NCBI GenBank assembly: GCA_024291935.2
Contig: CM044308.1
Span: forward strand, 124,398,501-124,462,500
DNA length: 64,000 bases
Source: Okapia johnstoni
Lineage: Eukaryota; Chordata; Mammalia; Artiodactyla; Giraffidae
Reading direction: 5' to 3'
The position numbers and the translations under genes were made by a program. Numbering within the stretch: position 1 is the stretch's first letter; each line of letters starts with the position of its first letter. The notes under the pieces are model-generated. The model was not told where the DNA came from. It did no database searches and saw nothing but the letters and a program-made list of their open reading frames with translations. Shown here in pieces: positions 22,862 to 34,792 of this stretch.

Positions 22862-23103
22862 ACAGTCAAAGGCTTTGGCGTAAAATTATTGGCAATTTGA
22901 TTTCTGGTTCCTCTGCCTTTTCTAAAATCAGCTTGAACATCTGGAAGTTCATGGTTCACGAATTGCTGAAGCCTGGCTTGGAGAATTTTGAGCATTACTT
23001 TACTAGCATGTGAGATGAGTGCAACTGTGTGGTGGTTTGATCATTCTTTGGCATTGCCTTTCTTTGGGATTGGAATGAAAACTGACCTTTTCCAGTCCTG
23101 TGG

Positions 23104-23850
23104 TCACTGCTGAGTTTTCCAAATTTGCTGGCATATTGAGTGCAGCACTTTCACAGCATCATCTTTCAGGATTTGAAATAGCTCAACTGGAATTCCATCA
23201 CCTCCACTAGCTTTGTTTGTAGTCATGCTTTCTAAGGCCCACTTGACTTCACATTCCAGGATGTCTGGCTCTAGGTGAGTGATCACACCATTGTGATTAT
23301 CTGGGTCGTGAAGATCTTTTTTGTATAGTTCTTCTGTGTATTCTTGCCACCTCTTCTTAATATCCTCTGTTTCTGTTAGGTCCATACCATTTCTGTCCTT
23401 TATCAAGCCTATCTTTGCATGAAATGTTCCTTTGGTATTTCTAATTTTCTTGAAGAGATCTCTAGTCTTTCCCAGTCTGTTGTTTTCCTCTATTTCTTTG
23501 CACTGATTGCTGAGGAAGGCTTTCTTATCTCTCCTTGCTAGTCTTTGGAACTCTGCATTCAAATGGTTATATCTTTCCTTTTCTCCTTTGCTTTTGGCTT
23601 CTCTTCTTTTCACAGCAATTTGTAAGGCCTCCTCAGACAGCCATTTTGCTTTTTTGCATTTCTTTTTCTTGGGGATGGTCTCAATCCCTGTCTCCTGTAC
23701 AATGTCACGAACCTCTGTCCACAGTTCATCAGGCACTCTGTCTATCGGATCTAGTTCCTTAAGTCTATTTCTCACTTCCACTGTATAATCATAAGGGATT
23801 TGATTTAGGACATACCTGAATGGTCTAGTGGTTTTCCCTACTTTCTTCAA
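23104..23850 (-). pseudogene. BovB linker and reverse-transcriptase N-terminal fragment
   Basis: 248 codons rich in Lys, Arg and Glu that link endonuclease to polymerase. Near the end lies MTTNKASGGDGIPVELFQIL, the early conserved block of non-LTR reverse transcriptases. The following palm motifs are in another frame, after the internal deletion near 22.88 kb. Confidence 0.82.
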
Positions 23851-24365
23851 TTTCAGTCTGAATTTGGCAATAAGGAGTTCATGATCTGAGCCACACTCAG
23901 CTCCCGGTCTTGTTTTTGCTGACTGTATAGAGCTTCTCCATCTTTGGCTGTAAAGAATATAATCAATCTGATTTCGGTGTTGACCATCTGGTGATGTCCA
24001 TGTGTAGAGTCTTCTCTTCTGTTGTTGGAAGAGGGTGTTTGCTATGACCAGTGCATTCTCTTGGCAGAAGTCTATTAGCCTTTGCCCTACATCATTCTGT
24101 ACTCCAAGGCCAATTTTGCCTGTTACTCCAGGTGTTTCTTGACTTCCTACTTTTGCATTCCAGTCCTCTACAATGAAAAGGACATCTTTTTAAGTATTTG
24201 TTCTAAAACATCTTGTAAGTAGTCTTCATAGAACCATTCAACCTCAGCTTCTTCAGCGTTACTGGTCGGGGCATAGGCTTGAATTACTGTGATATTGAAT
24301 GGTTTGCCTTGGAAACGAACAGAGATCATTCTGTTATTTCTGAGATTGCATCCAAGTACTGCATT

Positions 24366-24662
24366 TCAGACTCTTTTGTTGACTATGATGGCTGCTCCAT
24401 TTCTTCTGAGGGATTCCTGCCCACAGTAGTAGATATAATGGTCGTCTGAGTTAAATTCACCCATTCCAGTCCATCTTAGTTCGCTGATTCCTAGAATGTC
24501 GACATTCACTCTTGCCATCTCCTGTTTGACCACTTCCAATTTGCCTTGATTCATGGACCTAACATTCCAGATTTCTATGCAATATTGCTCTTTACAGCAT
24601 CGGACCTTGCTTCTATCACCAGTGACATCCACAACTGGGTGTTGTTTTTGCTTTGGCTCCAT
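24366..24662 (-). pseudogene. BovB endonuclease N-terminal fragment
   Basis: The frame contains NVRSMNQGKLEVVKQEMARV followed by GISELRWTGMGEF. This is the start of an apurinic-type endonuclease domain (the N-V-R-S and S-E-L-R-W blocks) as in RTE-class elements. It is a fragment; the downstream endonuclease sequence (about 23.85-24.37 kb) is out of frame. Confidence 0.8.
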
Positions 24663-25009
24663 CCCTTCATTCTTTCTGGAGTTATTTCCCCACTGATTTC
24701 CAGTAGCATACTGGGCACCTACCGACCTGGGGAGTTCATCTTTCAGTGTCTTATTTTTTTTGCCTTTTCATGCTGTTCATGCAGTTCTCAAGGCAAGAAT
24801 ACTGAAGTGGTTTGCCATTCCCTTCTCCAGTGGACCACATTCTGTCAGACCTCTTCACCATGACCCATCTGTCTTGGGTGGCCCCACACAGCATGGGTTA
24901 GTTTCACTGAGTTAGACAAGGCTGTGGTCCGTGTGATCAGATTGGCTAGTTGTCTGTGATTGTGGTTTCAGTCTGTCTGCCTTCTGAATGTCATCAAATG
25001 TCATCAAGT

Positions 25010-25185
25010 GTTTTTTTCTTCCAGTTTTATTGATAGATAATTGACATACAGCACTGTATACATTTAAGGTGTACAGTGTAATGATTTGACTTACATCATG
25101 AGATGATTAAATGATTAAACAGAAAGTTTCGTGAACACTCATTTCATATAAAAATTAAATTAAAGAAATAGAAAAAAAATATTTT
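25010..25185. mobile_element. L1 3' fragment
   Basis: The run 'ttccagttttattgatagataattgacatacagcactgtatacatttaaggtgtacagtgtaatgatttgac' is typical of old L1 3' regions (reverse). It directly adjoins the right TSD of the BovB, so the BovB probably landed next to or within it. Confidence 0.55.
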
Positions 25186-25317
25186 TCCTTGTGATGAGAA
25201 TTCACAACAACTTTCATATGTAACAGCAGTGTTAATTGTATTTCTCATGAGGTACATTACATTCCAAGTAATCACTACTTACTTATAACTGTATGTTTAA
25301 ATGTACCTGGTTTTTGT

Positions 25318-25436
25318 CTTTTGGCCACGCTGTGCAGTTTGTGGGGTCTTATCTTAGTTCCCCAATCAGGGATCAAACCCAGGCCTCTGCAGTGAAAGGG
25401 CCGAGTCCTAACCACTAGATCACCAGGGAAGTCCCC
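25318..25436 (-). mobile_element. CHR-2-type SINE
   Basis: Reverse orientation: 'ttagttccccaatcagggatcaaacccaggcc' and 'ctaaccactagatcaccagggaagtcccc'. Confidence 0.87.
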
Positions 25437-25475
25437 ATAAACATATCTGTTTTTGAAAGAACACTAGATGGGACC

Positions 25476-25838
25476 AGGCTCCCCTGGTGGCTCAGACAGT
25501 AAAGAATTTGACTGCAATTCAGGAGACGTGGGTTCTGTCTCTGGGTCGGGAAGATCCCCTGGAAAAGGGAATGGCTACCCACTCCAGTGTTCTTACCTGG
25601 AGAATTCCATGGACAGAGGAGCTTCCCAGTGGCACTAGTTGTAAAGAACCCATCTGCCAATGCAAGCGACCTAAGAGATGTGAGTTTGATCCGTGGGTTG
25701 AGAAGATCCCCTGGAGGAGGGCATAGAAACCCACTCCAGTATTCTTGCCTGGAGAATTCCATGGACAGAGGAACATGACAGGTTACAGTCCATAGGGTCT
25801 CACAGAGTCGGACATGACTGAAGTGACTTAGCATGGCA
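25476..25838 (+). mobile_element. Two Bov-tA units joined head to tail
   Basis: A first unit (25476-25620) has a head and a partial body that stops at 'ccatggacagagga'. A second unit follows immediately with head 'gcttcccagtggcactagttgtaaagaaccc' and runs to 'gtcggacatgactgaagtgacttagcatggc'. It is either a composite SINE or one insertion into another. Confidence 0.85.
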
Positions 25839-25839
25839 T

Positions 25840-27145
25840 GGCTACATGGGACTACATTAAGCAGGCTAAACTATATGAGCCACTATTAGGGGAGAAAAGA
25901 GAGACTCATATAATATTCTTATCTTCTGATTTCCTATAGATGTTAGTTAATTTAGGTACAAGTAAATGACTCTCTAGACAACAAAATAAGAGAAAAGAGT
26001 ATGCCCTTAAGTCCATGGTAGGGAAAAAGAACAGTCAGTTCATTAATTAATCAGAATCTCACTTACATATATACCATGAAAACAACCTTTGGTGATCTTA
26101 AATCAGACTTTATTCCTTGACGACAAGGGTAAACATGTAAAAATGCTATATACCAATTATTGAAAATAAAGATAGTATATGAAATTTATGCATAGATATT
26201 ATATCTCCTTTGACAACAAATTCACTGGAATAATTTTAAACTAATCAAAGTCAACTCATTCCTTTATGGCAAAAATGCTGTTATCTGCAGTCAGCCAAGG
26301 AAGCATTACCAGGTTTGAAGGCAGGTCTTTGTTTTCCCCCAGGAATGACAACTTAGATGAAAAGCCCTCAGGTTGAGTTACAGCTAAAAGGAAAAAAAAT
26401 TACAATTTTGTAAAATCTCTTTAACTCGGGCTCTCAGATCTCTGAACTAGAGATAGGATTGGAATGTGGCTGCAGGCAGGAATAGTAGTGTCGGAATCTT
26501 TTCAATGGAAGTCCTCCTAAGCGTGGCATTTTTTTAAAAGAAGTTTCCTGATATCACTCAATGGAAAAAAATTACTCGTTTAATATCTGGGTCTCAAAAT
26601 AAGCACTGAGTCAATGCCTGTGTCTCCATTTCACTTACATCAGTCTTTCACAATAGCAACTGCAGTGTTTTCACTTGTGTGTTTTTGTTTTCTCCTCTCG
26701 GCTACATATAATTTTTTAAAATAGTGGCTGTGTTTGAAGCTTTGTCATTTAATTTATTTTGAATGCATCACTGCATTTCTAAAGACATGGCTTTCAAATA
26801 ACATATTGAAAGATGGAAAGATCAATAGAGTGAATATGCAGAACAAAACAAATCTCAGAGACCATTTTTGGTTTGAGTTTATGTCTGATAAAACTGTTTC
26901 ATTCTCAAACTGAGGAAGAATCACACCGCTTCTATCCAAATGCAACTTTGAATGTCATTGTATTGTGTAATGCCTGACATGGAGCTTGATACATAATGAG
27001 CAGACCATAAGTGGGAATGCTGAGCTATATGGCAAACTACATTTTGTAAAATCTGAACTTTAAATAGCACTAAGTCAAGATGTTTGCTCTTTGAACTTTA
27101 ATCTGTTTTTATTTACTTGTAAATGTCTTTGGACTGACTTTGAGA
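25840..27145. other. 1.3 kb with no gene or clear repeat
   Basis: AT-rich, unique-looking. Confidence 0.3.
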
Positions 27146-27149
27146 TGCA

Positions 27150-27452
27150 CAGAGCTGAGACCAAGGAGTTTCAGCACACTTTAAATAGGGAACTAAATAG
27201 TATGCCAAGTGAAATGAGCCAGATAGAGGACGAGTGTACTGCATGGCATCATTTACATGTGGAATCTAAAAAAAAAAAAGTCAAATTCAGAGAAACAAAG
27301 AATAGAAAAATGAAATAAGGAAAGATTGGTAAAAAGATTAAAACTTTCAGTTATAAGATGAATGAGGTCAGAGGATCAAATGATCCAATGTGTAACATGA
27401 TCACTTTAGTGTGTAATTGAAATCTGCTAAGAGAGTAAAACTTAGATGTTCT

Positions 27453-27483
<31 letters not shown>

Positions 27484-27605
27484 GAGGATGGATGTGTTAA
27501 TTAATGCAGTGTATGCATTTTTTTCACAATGTATACATGTATCAAATCATTACATTGTACAGTTTAAATATCTTACAATTTTGTTTGTCAGTCATACCTC
27601 GAAAA
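27150..27605 (+). mobile_element. L1 LINE 3' end
   Basis: 'gccaagtgaaatgagccagatagaggacgagtgtactgcatggcatcatttacatgtggaatctaaaaaa' is the end of L1 ORF2. It is followed by an L1 3' region with an A-rich/GA run (27453-27486) and 'acaatgtatacatgtatcaaatcattacattgtac'. Confidence 0.75.
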
Positions 27606-27609
27606 AAAC

Positions 27610-28618
27610 TGAAAAAATATAGGGAGCCAAAGGGGGCAAATGATTATATGAACCAAATTAAAATGTTGACAAAGTTCTTGCCGGTTTTGAATGTTTCAAG
27701 CGATGTAAGAACAGTTTTCGTTGCTAAAGCTGACATGTATATTTTTTAAATTAATGTTTTTTATTTCAACCAGAAAAGGGAAAGTGAAATTGAGGGAATT
27801 TCCACTACATTTCAAAGGAATGTTTTAACAACTCTGGATGAAAAAAAAAAGCATCATACAGTGAGCTGTCATATTAACAAAAAAGTAGCTAACACACGAG
27901 AATACAGAACCTGGAGATAACTGTCACTACATTTCCAGAAAACTGATAGTTATTTTTAAATACAAAATGGCCCAGGATGCCTACAGTTAATTTAGATGGT
28001 AAAATCTATAAAACCTCAGGGACTGAATATACTCTGGTGGGCCCATAAGGTTGCCATATTTTCCATGGCAAAGCCTTAATTAAAACTTTTAAAGGTGGAA
28101 ATCATGGCAAAAGATCAAAGAATGAGAAATAGGTGGCAGGCCGTAGTCAGCTCCACATCAATAGCATTCAGCCGCCTCCTCCTCCTATTTCTTGATAAAA
28201 ACCCATTAATTGCCACTCCCTTCTATGCTAACATTCATTTCAAGAAAAATATGCTTGGACCTGCCCTGTACAAGACTTCACACTGTGAGGAGCAGAAGCA
28301 GAGAAACATGCTGAACATCTGAAAGAGCTCTGCTCAACTCATGGCTTTACATCTGGTACCTCTGCCCCTCTTCTATCCACAAACCATGTCCTTGCAAGGA
28401 TCAGATGAGGAATTATCTCCTTTACTGAGGGAGTGGAAAGACAATCAGATAAGTGCACTTAAAAAGACGGCCAAACAGGTGACAAACATTTCTAACCTGT
28501 GGCTCATGGTAATAATCATAAACCTACAAACCCGTGTATCTTCCAATACAATTTAGTCAAAAGATGCCCAAGAGGTAGATTTTTATCTGTTACATTTCTT
28601 AAATACATTTAGCTCTTT
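27610..28618. other. No gene or repeat recognised
   Basis: Unique-looking sequence. Short frames near 28.1-28.55 kb have no splice support. Confidence 0.3.
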
Positions 28619-28621
28619 TGG

Positions 28622-28835
28622 CTTCCTAGGTAGCTCAGCCGTGAAAGAAGTCACCTGCCTATGTAGGAGACTCGGGAGGCTTGGGTTTGATCCCTGGATT
28701 GGGAAGATCCTCTGGAGAAGGAAATGGCAACCCATTCCAGTATTCTTGCCTGGAAAATCCCATGGACAGAGGGACCTGGAGGGCTGCAGTCCATGGGATT
28801 GCAAAGAGTCAGACATGAAACTGAGCACGCACACA
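28622..28835 (+). mobile_element. Bov-tA SINE, diverged
   Basis: Head 'cttcctaggtagctcagccgtgaaagaagtcacctgcc', B box 'gggtttgatccctgg', full body to 'agtcagacatgaaactgagcac'. Confidence 0.88.
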
Positions 28836-29029
28836 TGGACTTCCAGGAGACAATAAAAGAACAACAGCGGAGGATTAAATACAATCATTGCACCTCTGCC
28901 TTCCCACTAGTTGCTTCAATTTTTACTTTAATGAAAGTATAAAATATAGCACCTAAAGGTCTTTCATATAGATGGTAACCAGACAATCTATATTCTTCTA
29001 AGTAAACTTTTAAAATTAAAGAATAAAAA

Positions 29030-29260
29030 ACACACACAAATCATTAAGTATACAGTTAGATGAATTTTTCATAAGTTAATTCATGTAGTCAGCACCAGAC
29101 CAAGAAATATAACATTATCAACATCACAGAAATCTCCCCTTTGACCCTTTTGGTCACTTCCCCCAAGGGTAACCACCTATTCTGACTTCTAATCAGATAG
29201 GTTCATTTTAGGAAGTATAAATATTCATGCAATTGAACTGTGTCTTTTTTGAGTAATTAG
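29030..29260. mobile_element. Old L1M-type fragment
   Basis: 'taagtatacagttagatgaatttttcataagttaattcatgtagtcagcaccagaccaagaaatataacattatcaacatcacagaaatctcccc' and 'cccaagggtaaccacctattctgacttctaatca' follow a known L1 3' sequence ('cagcacccagatcaagaaatagaacattaccagcacc...'). Confidence 0.6.
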
Positions 29261-29384
29261 CTCCAGATAAAATTTGCAGTTATGTATTGGTCTTATCTAG
29301 CTGCTATCACAGGCATTTATTGTTTGACAACTCAGCTATGTTGAATATTATTCAATAAGCACCATATTGGAACAAAAGGGGGCC

Positions 29385-29565
29385 TTCCTGGTGGCTCAGG
29401 CAGTCCTTACTGCCTGCAATGTAGGAGACCCAGGCTTGATTCCTGGATTGGGAAGGGAAAGACAACCCACTCCAGTATTCTTGCTTGGAGAATTCCATAG
29501 ACAGAGAAGCCTGGTTGGGCTACAGTCTATAGGGTTGCAGAGTCAGACAAAGCTGAGTGACTAAC
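29385..29565 (+). mobile_element. Bov-tA SINE with short deletions
   Basis: Head 'ccttcctggtggctcaggcagtccttactgcctgcaatgtagg', where 'taaagaat' is replaced, and a body lacking 'atcccctggagaa'. It ends 'gctgagtgactaacac' and is followed by TA and GA dinucleotides (29566-29598). Confidence 0.87.
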
Positions 29566-29599
29566 ACATATATATATAGAGAGAGAGAGGGAGAGAGTT

Positions 29600-30060
29600 T
29601 GTGCCTATTATATTCCTTCAAAGACAAATATTGATTATGGCATTATACATGTGCTAATAAGAGCAGATCTGGGATCCCTGCTCCCACACTGTTTCCAGTC
29701 TTGCTCTAAGTTAAGCAAATAAGTTAATGAGTGATTAATAACGGAACGAGGGAACCATGAGACTAAATACGCATAGATTGCTAGATGACATTTCTTCCCA
29801 AAGGGGCATAGACATCAAGGAAATAGAGGAAGTCGGTATATAACTCTAAAGTCGAAGAAGTTTATCTGTAGGGACCAGAGCCTTAATAATCTTTGCTTTT
29901 CCTCTACTCAGTAAGAAATCTTTTCTCTTCTCCAAAGGACCCAGTGCCCCTATCACTCCCTATCAAAATAAGATTAGTTTACTCTGACTAACGTGTAAAT
30001 GGCTGCCAGTTCTCAGTGTTCTCTCTCATGGAAGTGTTTCCACTTACCAAGACATTTTGA
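29600..30060. other. No gene or repeat recognised
   Basis: Unique-looking sequence. Confidence 0.3.
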
Positions 30061-30065
30061 TTTTT

Positions 30066-30394
30066 AAAAGTAATTTTTTGGCTGTACTGGGTCTTTGTTG
30101 CTGCACAGGCTCCTCACTAGCTGCAGTGAGTGGGAGCCACTCTCTAATTGTAATGTACAGGTTTCTCATTGCAGTGGCTTCTCTTGTTGCTGAACACTTG
30201 GACTCTAGGGTGCACAGGCTTCAGTAGCTGCAGCATGTGGGCTCAGCAGTTGCGGCTGCCAGGCTCTAGAGCACAGGTTCAATAGTTGTGGTGCACAGGC
30301 TTAATTTCTCTGTAGCATGTGAGATCTTCCTGGATCAGGGATCGAACCCATGTCTTCTGCACTGGCGGGTGGATTCTCTACCACTGAGCCACCA
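30066..30394 (-). mobile_element. Longer tRNA-Glu-type SINE (CHR-1 or SINE2 type)
   Basis: Reverse orientation with repeated 'gctgcagcatgtgggctcagcagttgcggctgcc' style units. The head is 'cctggatcagggatcgaacccatgtcttctgcactggcgggtggattctctaccactgagccaccag'. Its 3' body is longer than in the CHR-2-type copies here, so it is a different subfamily. Confidence 0.72.
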
Positions 30395-30397
30395 GTC

Positions 30398-30562
30398 ATG
30401 CGTCATGTGTTAGTTGCTCAGTCGTGTCCAACTCTTTGCAATCGCTGGACTGTAGCCCGCCAGGCTCCTCTGTCCATGGGATTCTCCAGACAAGAGTACT
30501 GGAGTGGGTTGGCATTTCCTTCTCTAGGGGATCTTCCCAACCCAGGGATCAAACCTGGGTCT
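30398..30562 (-). mobile_element. Bov-tA SINE, head truncated
   Basis: 'gtgttagttgctcagtcgtgtccaactctttgcaatcgctggactgtagcccgccaggctcc' through 'cttcccaacccagggatcaaacctgggtct'. The A-box part of the head is missing. It abuts the SINE at 30066-30394. Confidence 0.88.
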
Positions 30563-30639
30563 TAAAGAACGCAGTCTTTCTCAAAACTCTTGTATACCTC
30601 TTCAGTATCAAATATGTATAAATAAACTATTCATTAGTC

Positions 30640-30965
30640 ACAGAATTATAATGTTGGATGGGACCTTAGAGGTCTTTAGTCAGTTTCTAAACTTTCTAGG
30701 TAGGAATCCTTCATTCTGTTTCCCCATTACCAGGCTTTCCTGCCTATGCTTAAACACCCCCAATGTACTCAACATCTCATAAAAAGGCTGTTCTCAAAAA
30801 ACCTCTAATGTTTGGAACATTCTTCTTTTTATCAAACCAAAATCTACCTCCTTGTTATTGTCACCTCTTACCCTGAGTTCTTCAGCACTTTGGATTAACT
30901 CAACAGATGTCTTCTTTGTATCCAAATACAAACACTCAATATTTATACTTGGGTTACCAAAAAAT
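30640..30965 (+). repeat. CR1/L3-type LINE 3' end
   Basis: 'tcacagaattataatgttggatgggaccttagaggtctttagtc', then 'ttcctgcctatgcttaaacacccccaatg', 'aacattcttctttttatcaaaccaaaatctacctccttgttattg' and 'cccctgag'-like words follow the 3' end of ancient CR1/L3 LINEs in mammals. An old element. Confidence 0.55.
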
Positions 30966-30969
30966 AAAT

Positions 30970-32700
30970 CTTTAAAGACTGCTGATACTAGAGGAGCAGA
31001 AAAGGGGACATTACAGAGTTGAAGGCATGAGAAAATTCACCATTACATATGAGCTGTTTAAAATTATTATAGTTTATAGTCCTTATTATTGTGATATCCA
31101 AAATGGTAGTTCTGTTAGAATTGTGTAGTAAAATGTTTACAGTTAAGCAAAAAGTTGTGGTTAATTCTAATTATATGTGAGATTTGTGGCTAATGTCCCA
31201 AAACAAACCAGAAAATCACTACAAAGCCTGAATAAATGCCTCTTTAGCTCCCATTCCCCACCTAAAGGCTTCCTTATTTTCAGGCAAACTTACATTAACT
31301 TTTACAACATTAAGTTATTCAAAACTGTTATTATATTGGGAAACTATTTTTAAGCAATTTACTGCATATTCCATTTAAAAAGTTATTTAACAATCTTAGA
31401 GAGGCTGCAATACACATACACACACACAAACCCCTCAAAGTTACTGTTTTGCTTTTAACAAAAGCATTTTAAGGTCTCAATTTTTCTTCAACCAGTACCC
31501 CAAACTAACCAATAAATAAACCTGGCAATTTACATGTACCTAAGAAATATAACCTTTTATTCAGGACCAATACCTGATTCAGATATATACACATGTTATG
31601 CAATTCAAAAAAGAGTACCTCTCAAAATGCATCAAGAAAATATTTGCAACAATTTAGACTCTGTGGCTGTTTGAGTGAAATAGATTAATACAGTACATTC
31701 AAAACCCTAAAACCAAATTCTGTATCTAACTATTTTCAGAGTCCCTTTTGAGGCTATTTCCTTAAATTTTTATTTAAAAGTGACAACCTGCATATGATGT
31801 GCAGGTAAAAATTTATGGGTAACTACTAATTCAATTGAGAATACCTAAATGTCAAAAAACTTCACCTATTTTTAAAAATGATATTTTAGATAAATTGAGT
31901 TTTATCTTTACTGTAGCAAGCAGCATGTAAATTACAAAGCAGTAATGCATTACATGTGGAAGTCCCACATCTATGTGACAATTAGCGTCATCTTTTGCTC
32001 AGTTTGATTTTTATTAACACCACCCCAAAACATGTATATAGCCTTTTGGTTCTGCAAAGAACAGTTCTGGTTTTCCTTTTAGTGATTTTTACATACAGTT
32101 TTATCCAGTAACTCCATTTTATCAAATTATCACAAATTGTTATTTTGATAGTTTTTATATCACTGACATGATTTTTTAATCTCATCCAAACTCTGTAAAT
32201 TATTGGCCCATCAACAGTTCTCAAACACTGGAAGAGTAATATAACATTTATATACTTGAGTGAGTTTGGACTTTCCCTCCCTTAATCTCCAAGTATGCCC
32301 CTGCCTACCAGCACCACATCCATCTTGTCTGCATTGAACCTCAACCAGTTGGTTCTTAACCACGTCCAAAACTCAGCCAGGCACTGGGAGAATCGAGCCA
32401 CCACACCATCTGGATCAAAGGAAAGAGAGCCTCAGTAGCAACGAGACTGGAGACGATCCTACAAGCTCAGCATTCATCCCATCTCTAATTTTTAAAGACA
32501 GCCAGGAATTAGGACAGGAATCCCATGATAATTTTAGAAAAACATTAATGAGCCTTGAGTCATGCAATTTGCAGCTGATGATAAAGGAATAAAAGTGACC
32601 CAATAAGTAGGTCGCCTCATTCCCCCCATGACTGAAGAAAAGTTCACTCAAGTCTGGGTCACTTCGGCTAAGTGGCCTGAGTAGATCGACCAGTCTTATA
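30970..32700. other. 1.7 kb with no gene or clear repeat
   Basis: Very AT-rich to 32.2 kb. From 32.25 to 32.65 kb composition is more balanced, with no supported exon. A short CA-rich run lies at 31411-31428. Confidence 0.3.
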
Positions 32701-32734
32701 ACTGCACAAGCTTTTCTGCAAAATTAAAGAGTTT

Positions 32735-32835
32735 TAGCATTGGAAGAAGTTTTAGGGATAACTGGGGCCCAGAGAGAAGTAGTGACTTGCCCAAGATCAC
32801 ACAGCAAACGAGGACTAGAGATGGACTCCAGGCCA
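32735..32835 (-). repeat. MIR SINE fragment
   Basis: 'actggggcccagagagaagtagtgacttgcccaagatcacacagcaaacgag' is the reverse MIR core. Confidence 0.65.
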
Positions 32836-32839
32836 GAGA

Positions 32840-33210
32840 TCTTTCCACTAAAAGCTGAAAGAACAAGGCCATTCAAAGGTGGGGGAGGCGTCTGTCCCCA
32901 GGGATCCTCCCACAGGCTGTGAGGACCTCTTCCCCTCACAACAAGGCCCTCTTCGGGCTTCTCTTCCCTCCCTTACTCCCTCCGAAAAGGGTTGGTTTAC
33001 CTGGGACCCATTTGCCTAGGACCCTGTTCACCACCAGGGATCCTGAACCACCAGGGAAGCCGCAAAAGCGAACTTTTAGTTATAAAACATCATGCATCAC
33101 ATCAGCAGGGCAGGTCCTCTTTTAGACAAGGAACAACTAAAATTACCCTGTTCAGGTAACTACTAAAGCAACTTTCTTAATGCCAGTGACCTCTGTTTAT
33201 CGAGAGTTGT
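32840..33210. other. No gene or repeat recognised
   Basis: Moderate GC content, a chance 68-codon frame, no splice signals. Confidence 0.3.
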
Positions 33211-33214
33211 TGCA

Positions 33215-33340
33215 AATTCTTTACAAACATCTCACTGCTTCCACAGACAGTGCCATTATTATCATTTTCTATTTCACAGATGAACAAACTATTACTACCT
33301 AGCCCAAAGGCATGTAAGAAATGACACTAATTCTCATACT
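33215..33340 (-). repeat. MIR SINE fragment
   Basis: 'gacagtgccattattatcattttctatttcacagatgaacaaactatt' then 'tagcccaaaggcatgtaag' in reverse MIR order. Confidence 0.6.
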
Positions 33341-33344
33341 TGTC

Positions 33345-34788
33345 TTTCCAAAAGGCTAATCTGACCCTAGTTTTGGCAGCAGTTACCAGGTGAAGGCAGA
33401 AGTAGAAACTAGAGGCCAAAGTTCCCCTGAGCAATCCAGAAAGGGAACTCATTCTTCTGCATCATTGGTAGTGGGGACCTGAGAGCCATTCTTTGTGCTC
33501 CTGGCACCTCTGGCCCTCCTCATTTATGCTGGACTCTTTCAGAAGCTGTATTAATGCTTTCAAGGCCTGATAAGTTAAACAGCAGCAAAGTTTAAAGATG
33601 CATTGAAACACTGCTCCGGAAGCCTACCTATCAATCTCCTGGGCTGCTTTGACTTCAAGTTATTCCCAGTCAAGGTGTAATGGATGCTTCAGAGGCCACT
33701 AGAGACTTTAGCTGCAAATCAAGGGTAGCCTCTGAACATCCTAACAGGGCCTAAACATCCAACATTCCCCTCTGGACACAAGTGCCAACCGTGTCTCCTA
33801 ATTCTTAGAGGGCAAACCAACAGAGTTGCTCCAAATAGTCCAGTTTTATACCATTTATGGAAGCCCTGGGTCTTTTCAAAGGTCCTTTTACTAACAAGGG
33901 ACCTTTACTGAGAAAGAGAACACAGCTTGGTAAAAAAGTACACCCCAGTACTTAACTCCCAGGGTACTCTAATGATCCCAAGGGATATGGAGCAAGACTG
34001 AAAGTGCTCAAAACCAAATGAATTCAAAACCTAGATATAGTCTCCCAAGGGGCTTGGGATGGGAGGGGATATTGAAACCCAAGAACTGAGTAGAGCAAGG
34101 CCAGAAAGTCAGGAATCATCGGCTACCTGTTAAGACTATATCTCAACACATCATGATTCCATTGGTTTTGGAAATATTACTGACACTTTGTCCAGAATGG
34201 TTTCAATGTCAGTCTAACATAATGAAAGGGTAAATCTGGGGCCACAGCAACCCACCATAATTATAGAGACTCATTTTGGGTAACCCTGTTTATAGGATAA
34301 CAGACTCAAGTCAAATTACTAAGTTTAAGAAAACGAAAAAATGCTCAATCCAGTTCAGCAGTTCAGAAATGAATGAAATCAAGCTCCATTGTTTTAATGC
34401 AAATAAGAGGGTTTTTTTAAAATGTTATTTGCAAATACCTAGCTTTATCTAATTTTATGGTATCTTTTCTTCTGCTATGGTGTGTCTTGGGGACCATCAT
34501 ATGGCTGTGGCTTGGCATAAGTAGACCATCAGCTTCTAAAAAGACTTATCAGGGAGTGTAAGATAACAGAAGTCAGAGTTCTGTTCAGGATTGTTGGAGC
34601 GGTTTGGAAGGAGGAGGAGGAAAAGGGGCATCAAAGACTTGCAGACCATCCGAGGTAAGGGTTTCGAACTTTTCTGCGTTCCATTTCCTCTAATCTGGAT
34701 TGGCACGTCCAGCCAGATTCTTGCCTTCAGCGCCACTTTTAAAATCCTAAGAGATGAGAAAATCAGAGCACTAGTTACTATTTTTTTT
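33345..34788. other. 1.4 kb with no gene or clear repeat
   Basis: Unique-looking sequence. Frames at 34.54-34.8 kb on both strands are unsupported. Confidence 0.3.
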
Positions 34789-34792
34789 AAAA

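Larger units (their letters stand above)
21797..24984 (-). mobile_element. Nearly full-length BovB LINE (RTE class), defective
   Basis: 3188 bp flanked by a perfect 11-bp duplication, TGAATGTCATC, at 21786-21796 and 24985-24995. On the minus strand it runs from a 5' region through endonuclease-like, reverse-transcriptase and C-terminal parts to the terminal ACTGAACTGAACTG tail. Its length is close to the roughly 3.2 kb expected of a full BovB. The coding sequence is spread over three minus-strand frames (24366-24662, then 23104-23850, then 22154-22861 with 21815-22144), so it has frameshifts and stops. Compared with the copy at 50-52 kb, about 58 bp are missing near 22880-22892. It cannot encode an intact protein. 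Confidence 0.9.
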
